Positions 37,818 through 42,226 of a stretch of DNA of 42,226 nt are shown here, one piece after another. The stretch comes from Enterobacter soli ATCC BAA-2102 (GTDB lineage Bacteria; Pseudomonadota; Gammaproteobacteria; Enterobacterales; Enterobacteriaceae), in the NCBI RefSeq assembly GCF_001654845.1, contig NZ_LXES01000031.1, forward strand, positions 1 to 42,226. Reading direction: 5' to 3'. Positions within the stretch are counted from its first letter, which is position 1; each line of letters opens with the position of its first letter. The position numbers and the translations under genes were made by a program. The notes beneath the pieces were generated by a model. That model did not search any database. It saw nothing but the letters and a program-made list of their open reading frames with translations, and was not told where the DNA came from.

Positions 37818-39203
37818 ATGTTAAAAATCTTTAATACAATGACGCGCCAAAAAGAGGAATTTAAACCTATCCATGCCGGGGAAGTCGGCATGTACGTGTG
37901 TGGTATTACGGTTTACGATCTCTGTCACATCGGCCATGGCCGCACTTTTGTTGCTTTTGACGTGGTTTCTCGTTACCTGCGCTTCCTGGGCTATAACCTG
38001 AAGTATGTGCGTAACATCACCGACATCGACGACAAAATCATTAAACGCGCTAATGAAAACGGCGAGAGCTTTGTCGCGCTGGTGGATCGTATGATCGTTG
38101 AAATGCACAAAGACTTTGATGCATTAAATATTCAGCGCCCGGACAGCGAGCCGCGTGCGACCCACCATATTCATGAAATTATCGATATCACTGAGAAGCT
38201 GATCGAACGGGGTCACGCCTATGTGGCGGATAACGGCGACGTGATGTTCTCTGTGCCAACCGATCCGGCTTACGGCAAATTGTCCCGTCAGGATCTGGAT
38301 CAGTTGCAGGCCGGTGCGCGCGTTGACGTCGTCGACGTGAAGCGTAACCCGATGGACTTTGTCCTGTGGAAGATGTCCAAAGAGGGTGAGCCAAGCTGGC
38401 CATCCCCGTGGGGTGAAGGCCGTCCTGGCTGGCACATCGAGTGTTCCGCGATGAACTGCAAACAGCTGGGCAACCATTTCGATATCCACGGCGGCGGCTC
38501 TGACCTGATGTTCCCGCACCACGAAAACGAAATTGCGCAGTCTACCTGTGCGCACGGCGGCGAGTACGTTAACTACTGGATGCACTCCGGGATGGTGATG
38601 GTTGACCGCGAGAAGATGTCGAAATCGCTCGGCAATTTCTTCACCGTGCGTGACGTACTGAAGTATTACGATGCAGAAACCGTGCGTTACTTCCTGATGT
38701 CCGGCCATTATCGCAGCCAGCTGAACTACAGCGAAGAGAACCTGAAACAGGCCCGCTCTGCGCTGGAGCGCCTGTATACCGCACTGCGCGGTACCGACAA
38801 ATCGGTGGCAGCCGCCGGTGGCGAAGCCTTTGAAGCGCGTTTTGTTGAAGTGATGAACGACGACTTCAACACTCCGGAAGCCTACTCCGTGCTGTTCGAT
38901 ATGGCGCGTGAAGTGAACCGCCTGAAATCAGAAGATATGGCAGCGGCCAATGCGCTGGCGTCCCATCTGCGTAAGCTCTCTTCGGTACTCGGTCTGCTGG
39001 AGCAGGAGCCTGATGTATTCCTGCAAAGCGGTGCACAGGCAGACGATGGAGAAGTGGCAGAGATTGAAGCGTTGATCAAAGCACGTCTTGAAGCGCGTCA
39101 GGCGAAAGACTGGGCGGCGGCAGATGCGGCGCGTAACCGTCTGACCGAGATGGGTATCATTCTTGAAGATGGCGCGCAGGGTACCACGTGGCGTCGTAAG
39201 TAA
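37818..39203 (+). CDS. cysS: Cysteinyl-tRNA synthetase
   Basis: A 461-residue class I aminoacyl-tRNA synthetase, the same length as E. coli CysS. The HIGH motif is at 37-40 and KMSKS at about 266-270; zinc ligands include C28 in [10 protein letters not shown] and the cysteine in [12 protein letters not shown] 37818 gives the family N-terminus; an ATG at 37806 four codons upstream is an alternative. It is convergent with the LacI-family gene across a BIME. Confidence 0.97.
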   Translation: MLKIFNTMTRQKEEFKPIHAGEVGMYVCGITVYDLCHIGHGRTFVAFDVVSRYLRFLGYNLKYVRNITDIDDKIIKRANENGESFVALVDRMIVEMHKDFDALNIQRPDSEPRATHHIHEIIDITEKLIERGHAYVADNGDVMFSVPTDPAYGKLSRQDLDQLQAGARVDVVDVKRNPMDFVLWKMSKEGEPSWPSPWGEGRPGWHIECSAMNCKQLGNHFDIHGGGSDLMFPHHENEIAQSTCAHGGEYVNYWMHSGMVMVDREKMSKSLGNFFTVRDVLKYYDAETVRYFLMSGHYRSQLNYSEENLKQARSALERLYTALRGTDKSVAAAGGEAFEARFVEVMNDDFNTPEAYSVLFDMAREVNRLKSEDMAAANALASHLRKLSSVLGLLEQEPDVFLQSGAQADDGEVAEIEALIKARLEARQAKDWAAADAARNRLTEMGIILEDGAQGTTWRRK

Positions 39204-39211
39204 GTCTGTAC

Positions 39212-39286
39212 GCCCGGTGGCGCTGACGCTTACCGGGCCTACAACATCATGACCATAGGCCGGGTAAGGCGTAGCCGCCACCCGGC
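39212..39286. repeat. BIME: two inverted REP elements after cysS
   Basis: A REP hairpin at 39212-39238 (GCCCGGTGGCGC then GCTTACCGGGC) and an inverted REP at 39256-39286 (TAGGCCGGGTAAGGCG then CACCCGGC), followed by a T-run reaching the stop codon of the LacI-family gene. It lies between convergent genes and closely matches the pair at 32822-32900. Confidence 0.92.
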
Positions 39287-39290
39287 TTTT

Positions 39291-40307
39291 TTACGCCGAT
39301 TCCCTCGCAATAAGCTGCCCGGAGAGGGTGATCCGCTGGGTTTGCAGTTCCGGCTCTTTCAGCTTGCGAATAATCAGCCCGGCGGCCTGACGCCCGGTTT
39401 CCTCGCTGGCTGACGACACGTAGGTGAAGGACGGCGAGGTGAGATTGACGTGCAGCATATCCTCAAAACCCACCAGCGCGACCTGCTGGGTTAAAAACAC
39501 ATCTTTCCCGACGGTGCGGCCAACATGATGAATGCCGGAAATCGAGCCGATCATGGCATCGGGAGAGTGGCAGAGCAGGGCGGTAATGGTGTTGTTCTTC
39601 TCAAGAAGCTGGCGGGTGACAAAACTGGCCGCCTGGGTGTCGTCGCTACAGGCGGGAGCGGACTCTTCGCGATTCACCAGGCCGTACTGGGCCATTGCGC
39701 TGCGAAATCCCAGCAAACGCTGCTCCCGGATAAGGCAACCTTCACGCCCGCCAATATAGGCAATATTGCGATGTCCACGCTCGATAAGATAGCGTGTGGC
39801 GAGGTTAGCCGCCTGGCGGTTATCACGCATCACCAGATTGCAGGGCTCATTTAACAGCGACTGGGACACCACAACCAGCGGTAACGGGCAATCACGGATC
39901 TGAGGGGGCAAGGTCGACGTGCGAGTATCCGACGCCAGGTAAATAACACCGGCAACACCCTGTTGTTTAAACGAAAGCAGGCTGCGTTCCAGATGTTCAT
40001 GATCGTTGAGCGGCTGGCCAAGAAAAACCATGTATCCCTGTTTTTCCAGCTCCTGAACAATGCTCGCCATCACTTTGATGGAAAAACTGTCGCTGAAATC
40101 ACGCAGGATCAGGCCAATAAGGTTGGAGGTGTTGGCGCGAAGATTGGCTGCGGCCGTGTTGTGCACATAGCCAAGCGTATTGATGGCAGCATGGACTTTC
40201 TCAATGGTGGCTTCTGAGATTTTCCCTTTCTGGCGCAATACCAGAGAGACGGTTGAAACCGAGACACCCGCCTGTTTTGCGACATCAATGATGCTGACTT
40301 TCTTCAA
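39291..40307 (-). CDS. LacI-family transcriptional regulator (MalI-like)
   Basis: A 338-residue LacI/GalR regulator. The N-terminal helix-turn-helix IDVAKQAGVSVSTVSLVL (about 7-24) and hinge (about 46-60) are followed by a periplasmic-binding-like ligand domain with LIGLILRDFSD, RGHRNIAYIGG and a C-terminal dimer region. It looks closer to MalI than to LacI, but the inducer is unknown. The start codon is TTG at 40305-40307 with GGGAGCG upstream; no ATG fits. It lies 86 bases downstream of the PTS gene on the same strand and probably controls it through the palindromes at 41939-41967. Confidence 0.88.
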   Translation of the reverse strand: MKKVSIIDVAKQAGVSVSTVSLVLRQKGKISEATIEKVHAAINTLGYVHNTAAANLRANTSNLIGLILRDFSDSFSIKVMASIVQELEKQGYMVFLGQPLNDHEHLERSLLSFKQQGVAGVIYLASDTRTSTLPPQIRDCPLPLVVVSQSLLNEPCNLVMRDNRQAANLATRYLIERGHRNIAYIGGREGCLIREQRLLGFRSAMAQYGLVNREESAPACSDDTQAASFVTRQLLEKNNTITALLCHSPDAMIGSISGIHHVGRTVGKDVFLTQQVALVGFEDMLHVNLTSPSFTYVSSASEETGRQAAGLIIRKLKEPELQTQRITLSGQLIARESA

Positions 40308-40351
40308 AACCGCTCCCTGAAATTTACCGATTATCAGCCAGATACAACAAT

Positions 40352-40376
40352 GCGTCTCCCAGACTACAGGAGACGC
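40352..40376 (-). terminator. Hairpin between the PTS gene and the LacI-family gene
   Basis: GCGTCTCC (40352-40359) and GGAGACGC (40369-40376) form a perfect 8-bp stem with a 9-base loop, followed on the minus strand by ATTGTTGT. A weak terminator or attenuator that would lower expression of the regulator relative to the permease. Confidence 0.55.
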
Positions 40377-40393
40377 GTCGTGCAGGCATCTTA

Positions 40394-41893
40394 TTATTTG
40401 CCGATCATCGTGGACATGGTCTGGGCAATAAACTGTGCTCTGGCACCGAAAATCACCTGAATACCGTTGTCGCCCACGAAGACGACGCCGCGAGCCCCCA
40501 GTCCGTTAAGACCGTCTTTATCCACGTCATCACTTTTTGACACTTCCAGACGCAGACGGGTAATGCAGGAACCGACAGAATCGATGTTCTGTGCGCCGCC
40601 CAGCAGGCTGATGATTTCTGTTGCCAGTTCGGTGTCGGTTTTATCATTCGCGTTGGCGGTCACTTCAGTACGACCCGGTGTTTTCACGTCGAAACGACGG
40701 ATAACAAAGCGGAACGTGAAGTAGTAAATCAGCGCCATCGGAATGCCAATGATGATGGCGCTCAGGAAGTTGGTCTGATAGCCGTTAAACGATGGCAGGA
40801 TCCCAAAGGACAGGTAATCGATAAAGCCCGCAGAGAAGGACTTGGCGATATGCGCATGTAACAGGTACATCGTCATATAGGCCAGGCCCGCCATGATGGC
40901 GTTAAAGACATACAGAATCGGTGCCACAAAGATAAAGGTGAATTCAACCGGCTCGGTGATCCCTGTCAGGAAGCAGGTCAGCGCCGCAGAGAACAAAATA
41001 CCGGCAGCAATTTTTTTATTTTTGGTGTGAGCTTCGTGATACATCGCCAGACATGCCGCAGGCAGTGCGAACAGCATCAGCGGGAACTCACCCTGCATGA
41101 ATTTACCGGCGTTCTGGTAGGTATCGCTGCTGAAGGATTTCACCCCTTCTTCCAGCATCTTGAACCAGATGGTCTGGTCGCCGTGGATAACCTGGCCCGC
41201 CTGGGTGGTGTAATCCCCGAACGAGTACCAGAAGGACGGATACCAGATGTGGTGCAGGCCGAGCGGGATCAGTGCGCGTTCCACCAGACCAAAGATAAAG
41301 GTCGAGGCCGCCTGATTATCGCCGTTCACAACAACAGAGAGCGCATCAATACCGGACTGAATATGCTGCCAGACATACGGCAGCAGCAGGCCGAGTACAA
41401 ACGACAGGAATGCCGTCGCAATTGCCACGAAACGTTTACCGGAGAAGAAGCCGAGGAATTCCGGCAGCTGCATGGTATGGAAACGGTTGTAACACCACGC
41501 GGCGAGAATACCGCAGATAAGTCCGCCGAATACGCCCATTTGCAGCGTCGGAATACCCACAACCATAGCGTATTTCCCGCCCTGGGAGGCCATTTCCGGC
41601 GTGATACTCAGCACCGTGCTGATGGTGATGTTGGTGACAAACACCGACACCGCCGCCGACAGCGCCGCAATACCGGATTCCGATGCCAGACCCACGGCGG
41701 AGCCAATGGCGAACAGCATCGGCAGGTTATCAAAAATAACGCCGCCAGCGTTCATCATCAGCGGCAGGTGGAATTTATCCCCGAAGGCCAGTAACAGACC
41801 TGCGGCAGGAAGCAGTGAAATTGGCAGCATTAATGCGCGACCAATCATCGATAACTTTGACAGCGATTTAACAAACCCTGATATCAGACTCAT
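40394..41893 (-). CDS. PTS glucose/maltose-family permease, EIICB
   Basis: A 499-residue sugar PTS protein of the glucose superfamily. The EIIC domain (about 1-385) has about ten membrane segments with GLHHIWYPSFWY and the conserved GITEPVEFTF. The EIIB domain (about 418-499) carries the phosphorylated cysteine C443 in SVGSCITRLRLEV. There is no EIIA domain, so phosphate would come from a separate EIIA such as Crr. It resembles PtsG, NagE and MalX but is not clearly any one; the MalI-like neighbour favours a maltose/glucose-type or alpha-glucoside substrate. No malY-like gene is in view. Confidence 0.88.
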   Translation of the reverse strand: MSLISGFVKSLSKLSMIGRALMLPISLLPAAGLLLAFGDKFHLPLMMNAGGVIFDNLPMLFAIGSAVGLASESGIAALSAAVSVFVTNITISTVLSITPEMASQGGKYAMVVGIPTLQMGVFGGLICGILAAWCYNRFHTMQLPEFLGFFSGKRFVAIATAFLSFVLGLLLPYVWQHIQSGIDALSVVVNGDNQAASTFIFGLVERALIPLGLHHIWYPSFWYSFGDYTTQAGQVIHGDQTIWFKMLEEGVKSFSSDTYQNAGKFMQGEFPLMLFALPAACLAMYHEAHTKNKKIAAGILFSAALTCFLTGITEPVEFTFIFVAPILYVFNAIMAGLAYMTMYLLHAHIAKSFSAGFIDYLSFGILPSFNGYQTNFLSAIIIGIPMALIYYFTFRFVIRRFDVKTPGRTEVTANANDKTDTELATEIISLLGGAQNIDSVGSCITRLRLEVSKSDDVDKDGLNGLGARGVVFVGDNGIQVIFGARAQFIAQTMSTMIGK

Positions 41894-41911
41894 GCTGATC
41901 TTCCCCCGAGT

Positions 41912-41929
41912 AGCGCCTTTTTTGGCGCT
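41912..41929 (-). promoter_or_regulatory. Leader hairpin of the PTS gene
   Basis: AGCGCC and GGCGCT form a perfect 6-bp stem with a six-base A loop (minus strand) about 20 bases before the ATG of the PTS gene, just upstream of its ribosome binding site. A possible translational control element. Confidence 0.5.
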
Positions 41930-41938
41930 GTTATTGTA

Positions 41939-41967
41939 AGTAGAACGTTTTAGTAGAACGTTCTACT
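41939..41967. promoter_or_regulatory. Tandem LacI-type operators upstream of the PTS gene
   Basis: AGTAGAACGTTCTACT (41952-41967) is a perfect 16-bp palindrome with the central CG typical of LacI-family operators. An imperfect copy, AGTAGAACGTTTTAGT, spans 41939-41954, so the two overlap with centres 13 bases apart. They lie about 45-75 bases upstream of the PTS ATG and are the likely target of the LacI-family protein encoded at 39291-40307. Confidence 0.82.
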
Positions 41968-42081
41968 TATCGTGATGAAAGCATGAATTTCGTGCAACTT
42001 AAATTTCACATTCCAACAGAGGAAATAGTGATTTTTTGAAGTTGATCGATAATTAACCGTGATAGATGTGGGGGATTTTTA

Positions 42082-42104
42082 TCCCCTCTCCCTGTGGGAG
42101 AGGA
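42082..42104. repeat. Short fragment of the CCCTCTCCC palindrome
   Basis: CCCCTCTCCC-TGT-GGGAGAGGA is a truncated single-hairpin version of the repeats at 6959-7040 and 10283-10377, immediately beside the right terminal repeat. The rest of 41968-42081 is AT-rich and presumably holds the PTS promoter; TGTGA near 42012 could belong to a weak CRP site. Confidence 0.6.
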
Positions 42105-42226
42105 TTCCCCAGTAATGTTTGTCTTTATTCAGCGATGACATTACGCCATTGAAATAAAAGACTACTAGCGACTCCATGGTCCGGCTGAAAATCGCCGAAG
42201 CGTTTCCTGTAGGCCGGGGCGAGGCG
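42105..42226 (+). repeat. Terminal inverted repeat, right copy
   Basis: Inverted copy of 1-123 with about 90% identity; the last 40 bases are identical to the first 40 of the window in reverse complement. The hairpin with the CGC-TTCG-GCG tetraloop is kept, with one outer pair lost (A in place of G opposite the last C). Differences cluster in the segment around 42161-42175. It probably continues beyond the window. Confidence 0.8.

Noticed and set aside
42005..42030. CRP site upstream of the PTS gene
   Set aside because: Only the TGTGA half is good; the second half does not match TCACA at the right spacing, so it is not listed as a feature.

Overview
This window is a stretch of enterobacterial chromosome. 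Nearly every protein is a full-length, close relative of an Escherichia coli K-12 protein, and the gene order follows the E. coli ybaM-priC to cysS segment. Dispersed REP/BIME palindromes sit between genes. Several E. coli neighbours are absent (aes between hemH and gsk, ybaQ beside ybaP, glsA-ybaT between copA and cueR, rhsD and the allantoin cluster after ybbP), while other genes are present instead. This fits an Enterobacter/Lelliottia/Leclercia-type organism rather than Escherichia; the genus is an inference. The two ends carry the same ~123 bp sequence in inverted orientation, so the window may be a whole assembly contig bounded by a multicopy repeat.

Layout. 1-5000: ybaM and priC on the minus strand, then ybaN, apt, dnaX (with its programmed frameshift signal), ybaB and recR. 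5000-10300: htpG behind a sigma-32 promoter, adk, hemH, gsk. 10300-15400: ybaL and fsr (minus) facing ushA (plus). 15400-21400: ybaK, the small RNA chiX, ybaP, copA (with the CopA(Z) frameshift site), its regulator cueR, and the ybbJ-qmcA pair. 21500-24500: an AT-rich accessory block absent from the E. coli order. It holds a 284-residue protein I do not recognise, a frameshifted small gene, and a short trimeric autotransporter with a 26-residue proline-rich tandem repeat. 24500-31500: fetAB, cnoX, ybbO, tesA, ybbA-ybbP. 31500-32900: a general porin behind an unusually repeat-rich control region. 32900-39200: selU, purK-purE, two small secreted proteins absent from the E. coli order, lpxH, ppiB, cysS. 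39200-42226: a LacI-family regulator and a PTS sugar permease preceded by tandem operator-like palindromes.

Functional groupings. dnaX-ybaB-recR is a replication/repair operon. copA and cueR form the copper-efflux switch. purE-purK is under a PurR box. fetA-fetB is an iron exporter. ybbA-ybbP is an ABC exporter divergent from, and overlapping, tesA. The PTS gene and LacI-family gene look like a self-contained sugar-uptake unit.

Most of the window is conserved core. The parts least explained by known biology are the 21.5-24.6 kb block, the palindromes before fetA and the porin, the small secreted proteins at 35.8-36.3 kb, and the terminal inverted repeat. No CRISPR array, tRNA, rRNA, prophage or transposase gene was seen.
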